In this document: positions 1-8,184 of the stretch, in pieces
Position numbering within the stretch: the first letter of the stretch is position 1
Layout of the letters: every line of letters starts with the position of its first letter
NCBI GenBank assembly: GCA_018333515.1
Contig: JAGXSZ010000022.1
Span: 101,208 to 165,207 of the forward strand
From: Actinomycetota bacterium
GTDB taxonomy: Bacteria; Actinomycetota; Aquicultoria; Aquicultorales; Aquicultoraceae
Direction of reading: 5' to 3'
DNA: 64,000 nucleotides
Notes under the pieces: generated by a model
What the model was told of the DNA's origin: nothing
What the model saw: only the letters and a program-made list of their open reading frames with translations
The model's database searches: none
Translations under genes and position numbers: made by a program

Positions 1-33
1 CTCAAGCCGATCAATAAGGCCCAATATATCCAT
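1..33 (-). CDS. start of an unidentified gene downstream of coaD (partial)
   Basis: Only the first 11 codons are inside the window, reading MDILGLIDRLE. The ATG at 33-31 is preceded by a GGGAGG ribosome binding site at 50-45, with 11 nt spacing. It follows coaD in the same direction and is probably co-transcribed. In related genomes the gene after coaD often encodes a short coiled-coil protein starting in a similar way (MDIxxLIDRLE), so that is the likely identity, but the body of the gene is not visible. Confidence 0.5.
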   Translation of the reverse strand, partial: MDILGLIDRLE

Positions 34-55
34 CTATTCTGCTACCTCCCGTGGC

Positions 56-532
56 TTATGCCAGCGCTCTGCGTAATGATTCTTCGACATTGGGCGAGAC
101 AAGTCCTTTTACGCTGCCATCGTACATCGCAATCTCTTTGATGATGCTCGAGCTGAGATAGGCGTACTCGGGGCTCGCCATCATAAAGACCGTCTCGATT
201 TCCGAGTTCAACCTTCTATTTAATTGAGCCATCTGGAATTCGTGTTCGAAATCCGAGACGGCTCTCAATCCCCTCACAATCACCTTGGCATTGTGCAACT
301 TGACAAAATCGACCAGTAGGCCCGTAAAAGAATCTACGGCTATGGTCGGGTCCCAGGATACCGCATCCTTGACCATTTCCACTCTTTCTTCGAGGCTAAA
401 GAGAGGTTTTTTGCCTGGATTTATGACTACCCCTACGATCACGCGCTCGTATAAATCTTTTGCACGCTTGATGATATCGATGTGGCCTGCCGTTATGGGA
501 TCGAAACTCCCCGGCACAACAGCAATCGTCAT
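56..532 (-). CDS. coaD: phosphopantetheine adenylyltransferase CoaD
   Basis: Penultimate step of coenzyme A synthesis: transfers AMP from ATP to 4'-phosphopantetheine to give dephospho-CoA; cytosolic. The 158-residue length is normal for bacterial CoaD. The nucleotidyltransferase signature GSFDPITAGH lies at residues 8-17, and the C-terminal SSSIIKEI segment corresponds to the second nucleotide-binding motif (ISSTxVRE-like). The start codon overlaps the rsmD stop as ATGA, so the two genes are translationally coupled. The rsmD-coaD pairing is conserved in many Gram-positive genomes. Confidence 0.97.
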   Translation of the reverse strand: MTIAVVPGSFDPITAGHIDIIKRAKDLYERVIVGVVINPGKKPLFSLEERVEMVKDAVSWDPTIAVDSFTGLLVDFVKLHNAKVIVRGLRAVSDFEHEFQMAQLNRRLNSEIETVFMMASPEYAYLSSSIIKEIAMYDGSVKGLVSPNVEESLRRALA

Positions 533-1101
533 CTGTCGCCTTTCATATAATAAAACGTGATGGCCGTATCCCCATAAGTCCTGGTCGAGCCGATTCTCAG
601 TCCCGCCGGTTCGCGGGGATTGCTTTTTGCCGAATGCTCCAAGACAAGCAAGCCATCGTCACATAGTAAATCCGATGCAAGCTTACTTAGGATTGCATCT
701 AAAAAGGATACGCTAATTCTATAAGGAGGGTCAAGAAAAATCAAATCAAATCTGACCCCTTGCTTGCCGAGTCGATCTAGAACTCTCTCGGCATCTTGCG
801 TCAGCACGCTCGCCCTAGCCGCTAATTTTGTGAGATCCAAATTTCTTTTGATTAGCTCTGTCGAAATCCGGCTTATATCGACGAAGTAGGCGAATTTCGC
901 ACCGCGACTGAGCGATTCTATGCCGAGCGCTCCGGTTCCCGCAAAGAGGTCGAGAACGACGGTGTCGCGCGCGGCGTCGCCGATTATATTGAAAAGCGAT
1001 TCCTTGACCCGGTCCGCGGTCGGGCGAATATCCAACCCCTTGGGAGCTAGAAGCCTTATTCCTTTCGCGCTTCCCGAAATCACCCGCATTATCTTGCTCA
1101 C
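529..1101 (-). CDS. rsmD: 16S rRNA (guanine(966)-N2)-methyltransferase RsmD
   Basis: Methylates G966 of 16S rRNA using S-adenosylmethionine. The protein is 190 residues. The SAM-binding loop VLDLFAGTGALGIE is near residues 49-62 and the catalytic LDPPY motif near 122-126, both typical of RsmD. Met5 is an alternative start, because the family usually begins MRVISG. It overlaps coaD by 4 nt and follows recG in the same direction after a gap of about 100 bp. Confidence 0.95.
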   Translation of the reverse strand: MSKIMRVISGSAKGIRLLAPKGLDIRPTADRVKESLFNIIGDAARDTVVLDLFAGTGALGIESLSRGAKFAYFVDISRISTELIKRNLDLTKLAARASVLTQDAERVLDRLGKQGVRFDLIFLDPPYRISVSFLDAILSKLASDLLCDDGLLVLEHSAKSNPREPAGLRIGSTRTYGDTAITFYYMKGDR

Positions 1102-1204
1102 CGCTTATCATTATCGTTGTTATTTTAAGGGCTTTCGCCTTTATTCTCGATCTGGCTTGTCGGCCTAAAGAGCTGAGCTACGAGTTTGCGCACTCGGCAC
1201 ACCT

Positions 1205-3292
1205 CTAAGCCTGGAACAGCCAGTCCAGGTTGTGCGCGAAGCGAGTCCTTATCTCTTCCCGCAACATCCGGTTCTCGGGCTTCGCGAGCGCCGGGTCGCT
1301 TTCGACGATTGAAAACGCCTCGCGCCGGGCATCCGTCAGTATCTCATAATCGCGCGTGAGCTTCGCTATCCGCAAGTCCGGCAAACCCGATTGCCGCGTG
1401 CCGAAGAGCTGCCCTTCGCCGCGAATCCGCAGGTCGGCCTCGGCCAGTTTAAATCCGTCCTTGATTGTTCGGATGGCGTTTATCCGCTGTTTGCCCTCAT
1501 CGGTCGTCGGCTCGCCGAAGAGGATGCAATAAGATTTGAGACCGCTCCTGCCGATGCGCCCCCTTAACTGGTGGAGCTGCGCGAGCCCGAAACGTTCGGC
1601 GTCCTCAATCAGCATGACCGTCGCGTTCGCGACATCTATGCCGACCTCGATGACGGTCGTCGATATCAAGATATCCAATTCGCCCCGAGCAAATTGCGCC
1701 ATTACCTCTTGCTTCTCGCCCGACTTCAACCGGCCGTGAATCAGGCCGACCCTCAAATCGGGAAAGACCTCCGTTTGCAGGCGCTCCGCCTCCCGCATCA
1801 CCGCCCTTACCTCTATCTTATCCGATTCCTCGATAAGCGGGCAGACGATATATGCCTGGTGCCCGTCGGCTACCTCGCGCCGCACCTTTTCATAGGCCTG
1901 CTCGCGCTTGTCGGCGCGGCAGAGCAAGGTGTCGACGTGCGCGCCCGGCTCCCGGCCCCCCGGGAGTTCCTTGATGATGGTGACGTCCAAATCCCCGTAG
2001 AGAGTGAGCGAGAGCGTCCTCGGTATCGGGGTCGCGCTCATTATCAGGATGTCGGGGTGGTAGCCCTTTTCTTTGAGGTACATCCGCTGCTGCACGCCGA
2101 ACCGGTGCTGCTCGTCGATGACGGCGAGCCCCAGCATCTTGAAGTCGACATCGTTCTGGATTATCGCGTGCGTGCCGATTATTAGGTCTATATCGCCCGC
2201 CTTGACGCCCTCGCGCAGCACTTCTCGCTCTTTCTGCGACATCGACCCGATAAGCAGCGCGGTACTTACGCCAAGCTTATCGACTATATCCTTTATCTTC
2301 CCGTAATGCTGGACGGCTAAGACCTCGGTCGGCGCCATCATCGTCGCCTGATAGCCGCCCTGAATCGCCGCCAGCAGGGCAAATAGGGCGACGATGGTCT
2401 TGCCTGAACCGACCTCGCCCTGGAGCAGCCGATTCATCGGGCTGTTGCGCTCCATGTCATCCTGAATCTCACCAATCGCGCTCGTCTGGTCACCGGTAAG
2501 CTCGAACGGCAGGCTTCGCAAAAGCCCGTCCGTAAGCACGCCGTCGCGTTTGTGTGCGACGCCCTTTAAGTCGCTTTCGATTCGTCTCTTGCGCGCCGCC
2601 AGCCCCGCCTGCATCAGGAAGAGTTCCTCGAAGATAAGGCGGTGCCGAGCCTGAAGAAGGAGTTCGCGTTCGGTCGGGAAGTGTATTTCGCGCAAAGCTT
2701 CGGCCCGAGGCGGCAAACCTTTCTTTGCGATAAGCGCTTGCGGCAAGGTCTCGGCGATATCCCCGTATTCATCGAGCGCGTTTTTGAGTATCCGCCTCAT
2801 AATATTGGGGGTGACGTTTTTTGTCGCCGGGTGTACCGGCACGATGCGCCCCGAGTGAATCGGCTCGCCGGCGGCCTCGCCGACAATATCATACATGGGG
2901 TTATCCATCTGATACCGGTTGAACTTATAATTCACCTTCCCGCTAAAAGAGACTTGCATCCCTTCTTTAAGACGGGTCGCGACATAGTCTTGGTTGAACC
3001 AAACGCCCTTTATGTAGCCCGTCCCGTCGAAAAGCGCCACTTCGACTATGCGCAGCCCGGTCCTGACGCGCTTCTTGCCGACCTCGCGCACCTCTCCGAC
3101 AATCGTGACATGCTCGCCGCCGCGGACCTCGTTTATCTTCTTCATCTTCGAGAGGTCGAGGTATTTGTGGGGGAAATGGAACAGGAGGTCGCCGACGGTC
3201 TCAATGCCCAGCTTCTTGAGGCTCTGGGCAATCGCGGAACCGACGAATTTCACATTTATAACGGGCAAATCCAGCGACGGATTCCGGCTCAT
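1205..3292 (-). CDS. recG: ATP-dependent DNA helicase RecG
   Basis: Branch-migrating helicase that regresses stalled replication forks and processes recombination intermediates. At 695 residues it has near-typical length. An OB-fold wedge domain occupies roughly residues 60-150. Superfamily 2 helicase motifs follow: Walker A GEVGSGKT near 292, a DEQH box near 393, and STTVIEVGIDV in the C-terminal helicase lobe. It sits between degV and rsmD, a conserved order. Confidence 0.97.
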   Translation of the reverse strand: MSRNPSLDLPVINVKFVGSAIAQSLKKLGIETVGDLLFHFPHKYLDLSKMKKINEVRGGEHVTIVGEVREVGKKRVRTGLRIVEVALFDGTGYIKGVWFNQDYVATRLKEGMQVSFSGKVNYKFNRYQMDNPMYDIVGEAAGEPIHSGRIVPVHPATKNVTPNIMRRILKNALDEYGDIAETLPQALIAKKGLPPRAEALREIHFPTERELLLQARHRLIFEELFLMQAGLAARKRRIESDLKGVAHKRDGVLTDGLLRSLPFELTGDQTSAIGEIQDDMERNSPMNRLLQGEVGSGKTIVALFALLAAIQGGYQATMMAPTEVLAVQHYGKIKDIVDKLGVSTALLIGSMSQKEREVLREGVKAGDIDLIIGTHAIIQNDVDFKMLGLAVIDEQHRFGVQQRMYLKEKGYHPDILIMSATPIPRTLSLTLYGDLDVTIIKELPGGREPGAHVDTLLCRADKREQAYEKVRREVADGHQAYIVCPLIEESDKIEVRAVMREAERLQTEVFPDLRVGLIHGRLKSGEKQEVMAQFARGELDILISTTVIEVGIDVANATVMLIEDAERFGLAQLHQLRGRIGRSGLKSYCILFGEPTTDEGKQRINAIRTIKDGFKLAEADLRIRGEGQLFGTRQSGLPDLRIAKLTRDYEILTDARREAFSIVESDPALAKPENRMLREEIRTRFAHNLDWLFQA

Positions 3293-3361
3293 TATTAGAC
3301 AATCCTTTAGTCTGGTTAAACGGAGTGCGGAAGTCGCACGGCCCTGGCTTATGCGCGGGCC

Positions 3362-4207
3362 TTAGCCGTGAGGGTGGTACATTATGCCGAAGGCGCCGGG
3401 TCCGACGTAAGTCCCTATTACGCTGCCGATCTGCGTCGCTAGGACTAGGTCGTATGCTATTCCCGCGTCCTTTATGTGCTCCTCGAGTTCGCGCGCGGCC
3501 TCGGGAGTATCCGCGTGGATGATCCCGATAGTGAGGCGCTCGGCGCTCTGGGCGCTAAGAAGCTCGACTATTTCCTTAAATATCTTCTTGCGTCCTTTGA
3601 CCTTTTTAAACGGCACGACCATGCCGTCCTCGAGTGTGAGTATCGGTTTGATGTTAAGAATGGAGCCCGCCAACGCCTGCGCTTTGCCGATTCGCCCGCC
3701 CAACTCCAGATATTTAAGGGTGTCGACACAGAACAGCAACCGCGTATCCCTGACGAGCGCGTCTATCAAAGCGGTCATCTCGGCCACGTTTTGGCCCGCG
3801 TTACGCGCCTTTATGGCTTCGTTTACTATAAAAGCCGTGCCTACGCTCGCCAGCTTGCTGTCTACGACCGTCACCGGAACGTTGACGTTTTGGCGTGCTA
3901 TGTCCGCCGATTGAATCGTTCCGCTAAGATGCCCGGATAGGTGAATCGAGAAGATGTGGTCGTACGACTCGTACTTCGAGTACGCCTCAATAAACTCCTG
4001 AACCGTCGGCTGAGAGGTCTTGGGGAGTATGTCCGACGAACGCAACATCGGGTAGAATTTCTCGGGCGGCATCTCTATCCAATCCTTGTAGGCCTCTTCC
4101 CCGAAACGGACCATAAGCGGGACCATCGTCACATCATTTTCGTCATAGTAAGTGAGCGCCATATCGGCAGTGCTATCCGTAACAATCGCAATCTTAGCCA
4201 TCGACAA
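3362..4207 (-). CDS. DegV family fatty-acid-binding protein (FakB-like)
   Basis: DegV-fold proteins bind a fatty acid and present it to the FakA kinase, which phosphorylates it for phospholipid synthesis. The 281-residue sequence opens with the family signature IVTDSTAD near residues 8-15 and carries the ligand-loop sequence HLSGHLSGT in the middle. It lies directly downstream of a FakA-like DhaL-domain gene in the same direction, which supports a kinase/carrier pair. Met3 is an equally plausible start. The exact ligand cannot be read from sequence. Confidence 0.88.
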   Translation of the reverse strand: MSMAKIAIVTDSTADMALTYYDENDVTMVPLMVRFGEEAYKDWIEMPPEKFYPMLRSSDILPKTSQPTVQEFIEAYSKYESYDHIFSIHLSGHLSGTIQSADIARQNVNVPVTVVDSKLASVGTAFIVNEAIKARNAGQNVAEMTALIDALVRDTRLLFCVDTLKYLELGGRIGKAQALAGSILNIKPILTLEDGMVVPFKKVKGRKKIFKEIVELLSAQSAERLTIGIIHADTPEAARELEEHIKDAGIAYDLVLATQIGSVIGTYVGPGAFGIMYHPHG

Positions 4208-4299
4208 CCTCGCACTTCAACTTATGCCTACATTAATAAGAATATCCCTACTTGGTAAGATTTTAGCCGGTCTACTTATTCTACGCCGCCGTTGCGGGC

Positions 4300-5919
4300 C
4301 TATTCTATACCGATTAGAAAATAGTATACGGGCTGGCCGCCGTAGTGCATATCCAGCTCGATATCGGGAAACCGCTCCTCGAACATCGCCGAAAGTTCGT
4401 CTATTTGGTCGGCGTCTATCGTGTCGCCCGCCAAAATCGTCACCACTTCGCTCTCATCGTCCACCATCGTCTCGAGGAGCTTCATCGTCGTCGCAAGCAC
4501 GTCGCCGCCGGAGGCCTTGATCTCGCCGGCGTAAAGCCCTATGGTCTCCCCTTTCTTGACCTCTCCGTTCTTCGTGTCTCGCATGGCGTATGTGACCTCA
4601 CCCGTCTTTACCTGGTCGCATTCGATGGTCATCGCTTCGATGTTTTGCTCCAGCGAAGCATCTTCGTCAAAGGCCAACATAACCCCGAACGCCTCGGGTA
4701 CCGAGGTCGTTGCGACGACGCCGACCGTTTTATCGGTCAATCCGTCGACCTGTTGGGCCGCCATGATAATGTTTTTGTTGTTGGGAAGAATTATGACTTC
4801 GTCGCGTCGCAGTTTATTTACCGCGGCGACAAGGTCGGCCGTGCTCGGATTCATGCTTTGCCCACCATCGACAATCGCATGAACGCCGAGGTTAGACAGT
4901 ATCTCTTTGACGCCTTCGCCGCCGGCGACCGCGATGATACCTATCCCCCGCTCCCGGTGGAGAGCGTCCTCTTCTTTCAAAGATTCGGTACGCAACTTCG
5001 ACTGTTCGATGATGTTGTTTATCTGAACCTCGGATATCGTCCCGAGCCCGGTCGCGACTTGCACGACCGCTCCGGGGTCGTTGGTGTGAACGTGTATCTT
5101 CGTCAACTCCGGCGTGCCGACTACCAGCACCGAGTCTCCGTACTTCTCCATCTCGATTTCAACCTCGTCTAAATCGATGCCCTCGCTCTTTAAAATGAAT
5201 TCGGTGCAATACGCGAACTCGATGCTCTCGTCTACTATCGTAAGCCGGTCGTTGTCGTCGACGATACCGTTCTCGAGTTTGACGCCTTTCTGAGCGGACA
5301 GGATTCCCTTGGCCATGATGAGAAGTCCATAGCCGCCGGCATCGACAACACCCGATTCTTTAAGTATGGGCAGCAACTCGGGTGTGCGCTCGACCGACCG
5401 CTTGCCCTCTTCGATAATGTACGAAAACAGGTCGGCCGGGTGAAGATTCTTGCCGACAAGACGCATGCCCGCGTTCGCCATATCCCTTACGACCGTCAAC
5501 ATCGTGCCCTCGACCGGTTTTTTTACGGCCTCGTATGCCGCCGTTGCGCCGCTGTCGAGCGCTTCGATTATGGCGTCCGCGTCGAGTTCTTCATGCTCGG
5601 CCAAGCTCTCGCAGATGCCCCGTATTATCTGGGAGAGGATTACTCCCGAATTTCCGCGCGCGCCCATTAACGACCCATGGGTTATCACTTTAGCCAGCTC
5701 CGCGATGGACGCGTCGCCGGCTTTTACGGTTTCATCCCGGACGGTTTTCATGGTGAGCACCATGTTCGTGCCCGTATCCCCATCGGGAACCGGGAAGACA
5801 TTGAGGCGGTTTATTTCATCCTGGTATCTGATGAGGGCCGCTAACGAAGCGTTTACGAGAGTGGCGATATCGCTTTTTGTGATGGTTTCCGGTAATTGGT
5901 CTCGCAGGCTAGCCTTCAT
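4300..5919 (-). CDS. DAK2/DhaL-domain kinase, FakA (YloV)-like
   Basis: Predicted fatty acid kinase subunit: an ATP-dependent DhaL domain phosphorylates fatty acid bound to a DegV-type carrier. The 539-residue length is close to FakA/YloV. The N-terminal DhaL signature NVFPVPDGDTGTNM (about 40-53) supplies the aspartates that chelate Mg-ATP, and GARGNSGVILSQ lies near 87-98. The C-terminal half matches the FakA_C/DegV-like region. It overlaps the upstream DUF1858 gene by 11 bp and precedes degV and recG, the usual neighbourhood. The Asp23 gene that often lies between rpmB and fakA is absent here. Confidence 0.9.
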   Translation of the reverse strand: MKASLRDQLPETITKSDIATLVNASLAALIRYQDEINRLNVFPVPDGDTGTNMVLTMKTVRDETVKAGDASIAELAKVITHGSLMGARGNSGVILSQIIRGICESLAEHEELDADAIIEALDSGATAAYEAVKKPVEGTMLTVVRDMANAGMRLVGKNLHPADLFSYIIEEGKRSVERTPELLPILKESGVVDAGGYGLLIMAKGILSAQKGVKLENGIVDDNDRLTIVDESIEFAYCTEFILKSEGIDLDEVEIEMEKYGDSVLVVGTPELTKIHVHTNDPGAVVQVATGLGTISEVQINNIIEQSKLRTESLKEEDALHRERGIGIIAVAGGEGVKEILSNLGVHAIVDGGQSMNPSTADLVAAVNKLRRDEVIILPNNKNIIMAAQQVDGLTDKTVGVVATTSVPEAFGVMLAFDEDASLEQNIEAMTIECDQVKTGEVTYAMRDTKNGEVKKGETIGLYAGEIKASGGDVLATTMKLLETMVDDESEVVTILAGDTIDADQIDELSAMFEERFPDIELDMHYGGQPVYYFLIGIE

Positions 5920-6112
5920 CTACGACCAATCCATTGAGTTCCGCGACAAGGTCTTCGATGCTTACATTGTGCATATTAGCGCCGTTTTCGAGGCTCTCCA
6001 CAGATGACGCCAAGCAACCGACGCAGACCATGTCGTATTTTAAAAATATATCCATTGCTTTGGGGTGAGCCGTCAGCGCATCTTCGATGAGCATGTCTTT
6101 TGAAAACCGCAT
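5909..6112 (-). CDS. DUF1858 domain protein (small disulfide/redox candidate)
   Basis: A 67-residue protein with the DUF1858 pattern: an N-terminal helix predicted by DMLIEDALTAHP, then a CVGC dithiol (about residues 31-34). The family is described as a hybrid-cluster-protein-associated redox disulfide domain, and its precise role is unknown. The CxxC suggests thiol chemistry or metal binding. It overlaps the start of the fakA-like gene by 11 bp, so the two are probably co-translated, and it takes the position normally held by the Asp23 gene. Confidence 0.75.
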   Translation of the reverse strand: MRFSKDMLIEDALTAHPKAMDIFLKYDMVCVGCLASSVESLENGANMHNVSIEDLVAELNGLVVDEG

Positions 6113-6321
6113 ATCTCCTCCCAGTGAAGAAAGCCTTCCACTCGCCGCGTCACGGCTTAGGCTAATATTATCTGCAGATTATAACATAATTTCTCTCCCT
6201 GTTTACCGAACTCCTGCGCATGCGTCGCACTTTGACCTTCCGCTCATTTAGTTAAGTGGTGACACCGGATTTTATTGTTAAATCAGCGGAGGCTGCTTTT
6301 ACCACCTGTTGGACTTGTTTG

Positions 6322-6573
6322 TTAGGCGGTTTCTTGTTTTGTTTGGATTATTTTTTCTCGCAAGAATTCCGGCGCGAAATCGGCGCCGTTTTTCCAAGCT
6401 AGCGTGTGGCCGATAATCTTAAAATTTTTGAAAAAAGAGACGTCCCTTAACGGTTCAAAAATCTCGCCTTCTAGTTCTGTTGAGAGATCAACTTCACCTT
6501 CAGCGCCATCGTTAAAAGCAAGCCACACTCTATGGTCTTTAATATATTTTGCCTTGATTACCCACGGCACCAT
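6322..6573 (-). CDS. DUF2442 domain protein
   Basis: An 83-residue protein with the DUF2442 look: VKAKYIKDHRVWLAFNDG, then VDLSTELEG, then IFEPLRD and an acidic/aromatic tail. DUF2442 genes often lie beside DUF4160 genes, as here (3-bp gap), and such pairs resemble toxin-antitoxin modules, but no activity has been shown here. The stop codon lies inside GCCTAACAA, which recalls the start of an integron attC site, though no matching second half was found. It belongs to the short accessory patch before rpmB. Confidence 0.75.
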   Translation of the reverse strand: MVPWVIKAKYIKDHRVWLAFNDGAEGEVDLSTELEGEIFEPLRDVSFFKNFKIIGHTLAWKNGADFAPEFLREKIIQTKQETA

Positions 6574-6576
6574 TTC

Positions 6577-6834
6577 TTACTCCAAAGGCTCGATTTTATT
6601 CAAAGGTTTCCTTATTAGAGCTAACTCCCAGTTGTTCATTAATTCATCTTTATGCACAGTGTACCATTCGAGAACTGCGCTAAGCGCCCTTCTTGGAAAC
6701 TTTCCCTGGACAACACCGGATTCAATTTCTACGATAACCGTATAGCCGCCATACTCAGCATGAAAATGTGCCGGAGAGTGTTCTCTGTAATACATGTAAA
6801 TTATGATTCCAAGAAATCGACTTATTTCCGGCAT
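6577..6834 (-). CDS. DUF4160 domain protein
   Basis: An 85-residue protein with the DUF4160 signature: PEISRFLGIIIYMYYREHSPAHFHAEY near the N-terminus, then VIVEIESG and a C-terminal helix ending in an LNKIEPLE-type tail. The HxPxHFHAxY pattern defines the family. It lies 3 bp upstream of the DUF2442 gene in the same direction, forming the common DUF4160-DUF2442 pair. A toxin-antitoxin-like role is a guess from gene pairing only. Confidence 0.8.
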   Translation of the reverse strand: MPEISRFLGIIIYMYYREHSPAHFHAEYGGYTVIVEIESGVVQGKFPRRALSAVLEWYTVHKDELMNNWELALIRKPLNKIEPLE

Positions 6835-6884
6835 AGCCTATTTTAGCATAATTACCGAGCTTGAGGGTATCTCCGCAGAGCCCT

Positions 6885-7191
6885 TTATCTCACCACCACA
6901 TACCCAAGCGCCGATATGTACGCCGCTAACACATCGTTCTCATACCGATGTGGATGCGTAATCTTCGCGATCTTCTCGTCTTCCATGATCTTTGCAGCAT
7001 GACGTCCGCTAAGGCGGTCTCTGAAGCGAATCTCGATGAAGCGGACGTATTCTGTCGGCAGCGCTTCCAGTGCTTCTTTGGTGTCCTTCATGCGCGCCCT
7101 CAGGTGTAAACCGCACCCCTTTGCATGCTTCTAGAAAGGCTTCTATATCGCTATAATTGCGGTGGTATAGGTTATCCATATTGATACGCAC
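6885..7191 (-). pseudogene. probable frameshifted small gene, sigma region 4-like C-terminal part
   Basis: Two overlapping minus-strand frames seem to be one broken gene. The upstream frame (from 7191, or Met at 7179) reads MDNLYHRNYSDIEAFLEAC and loses sense around 7090. The frame starting at 7091 continues with ALEALPTEYVRFIEIRF, which resembles the helix before a sigma-70 region 4 helix-turn-helix, and ends at 6885 with ALGYVVVR. Alternatively the second frame is a stand-alone 68-residue gene. No confident family match is apparent. It lies in a patch that also holds two 20-bp repeats. Confidence 0.35.
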
Positions 7192-7244
7192 AATTATCCA
7201 GCATGAACCCTACACCGCTTTTGTTTCAATCGCCCTCAAAGTCT

Positions 7245-7299
7245 TTTCAGGCTCATCTTGTATTAGAACGAAAGGTCCATTTCAGGCTCATCTTGTATT
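7245..7299. repeat. two 20-bp direct repeats (possible IS-end remnants)
   Basis: TTTCAGGCTCATCTTGTATT occurs at 7245-7264 and again at 7280-7299, identical, 15 bp apart. The second copy is followed by GGACA, so its complement starts TGTCC. That TG-start form resembles the terminal repeat of a DDE transposon. No transposase remains between them. They lie 80-135 bp upstream of rpmB and could also act as regulatory sites. Confidence 0.55.
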
Positions 7300-7379
7300 G
7301 GACAACACTGATATTGCCATTACCGGGAATAAATGATAATATTGGTTTTTGTTTAATCTATTCTGAAGAGGAGATAGAC

Positions 7380-7571
7380 ATGGCCAGGAAATGTGTGATA
7401 TGCGGTAAGGGGCCCATGAGCGGTAATAACATAAGCCATTCGCACCGCGTTACAAAGCGCCGGTTTAACGCTAACGTCCAAAAGGTGCGCGCAGTCATCG
7501 ATGGTTCGCCAAAGAACGTCTATGTCTGCACCAAGTGCGTGAAAGCCAATAAGGTGGTTCGCGCGGTTTAG
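7380..7571 (+). CDS. rpmB: 50S ribosomal protein L28
   Basis: Large-subunit ribosomal protein of 63 residues. It begins MARKCVICGKGP and has the L28 pattern HRVTKRRFNANVQKV, with a CxxC at both ends (CVIC and CTKC), so it is the zinc-binding form. The ATG at 7380 was chosen because AGGAG lies just upstream (GAAGAGGAGATAGAC) and the protein start fits the family. It is one of few plus-strand genes here and is followed by a strong terminator. rpmB normally neighbours the fakA/recG group, now separated by the accessory patch. Confidence 0.97.
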   Translation: MARKCVICGKGPMSGNNISHSHRVTKRRFNANVQKVRAVIDGSPKNVYVCTKCVKANKVVRAV

Positions 7572-7588
7572 CGGGCTAAAAATGCCGT

Positions 7589-7618
7589 CCCGGTCTTAAA
7601 GAAGGCCGGGTTTTTTTG
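7589..7618 (+). terminator. intrinsic terminator of rpmB
   Basis: Hairpin CCCGGTCTT / AAGGCCGGG (one G-T pair, four-nt loop) followed by a run of seven T. It lies 18 bp after the rpmB stop and directly before the convergent phosphodiesterase gene. Confidence 0.92.
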
Positions 7619-7620
7619 TT

Positions 7621-8184
7621 TTATCCGATAGCGAGCGACCTGACTTCCGAACCATCTGTCAGCGAAACGATTTTAACCAACCCGTCCTCGAACAGTCCTA
7701 CCGTTGGAAAATCCTCGTCCCCTTTGGGAAGCGCCGCGCTCCCGGGATTTACGATTAGCAAACCGCCTCGCTTCTCCAGGCGAATCACATGCGTATGGCC
7801 GAGCGCAACGATATCCAGATTGTATTTACCGCCAAGTTCGAGCAGGTCGGCTTCGCGGTGCGTGTGGCCGTGCGTGGCCATCAGTGAAAGGCCGCCGACA
7901 TAGACTAGAGCATAAGGCGCCTGTATCGGGTAGTCGAGAGCGTTGGTGTCGACTTGCGCGTCGCAATTGCCCCGCGCGAAGACCATTGGATATGGCGCGC
8001 TGTTCAACGCATGCGCGAGCTTCATCGGATTGTATTCTTCGTAGCGCGGGTTGAAGGGCCCGCTCCCCAGGATATCGCCCATATGTATCACGAGGTCGGC
8101 GCCGTCGAAGACCATTTCGGCCTTTTCCCATGCGTCGATGTAGCCGTGCGTGTCGCTAATCAGCCCTATCTTCAAGGTCGTCAC
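7621..8184 (-). CDS. YfcE/MJ0936-type metallophosphoesterase
   Basis: Small 187-residue calcineurin-like phosphoesterase. Metal-binding motifs are clear: GLISDTHG (near 7-14), HMGDI (34-38), ARGNCD (about 70-75) and ATHGHTHREAD plus ALGHTHV in the C-terminal half. Family members hydrolyse phosphodiesters such as bis-pNPP in vitro, and the natural substrate is unknown. Its start overlaps the end of thiD by 29 bp, so it is the last gene of the thiamine operon; any thiamine role is only implied by position. Confidence 0.88.
   Translation of the reverse strand: MTTLKIGLISDTHGYIDAWEKAEMVFDGADLVIHMGDILGSGPFNPRYEEYNPMKLAHALNSAPYPMVFARGNCDAQVDTNALDYPIQAPYALVYVGGLSLMATHGHTHREADLLELGGKYNLDIVALGHTHVIRLEKRGGLLIVNPGSAALPKGDEDFPTVGLFEDGLVKIVSLTDGSEVRSLAIG

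Noticed and set aside
6250..6332. Integron attC-like sequence (GCCTAACAA at the DUF2442 stop)
   Set aside because: No matching GTTRRRY half within about 150 bp and no inverted central arms, so only a chance or remnant resemblance.
7228..7299. CRISPR-like repeat (GTTTCAATC followed by repeats)
   Set aside because: Only two copies of a 20-bp unit with a 15-bp gap, no array and no cas genes.
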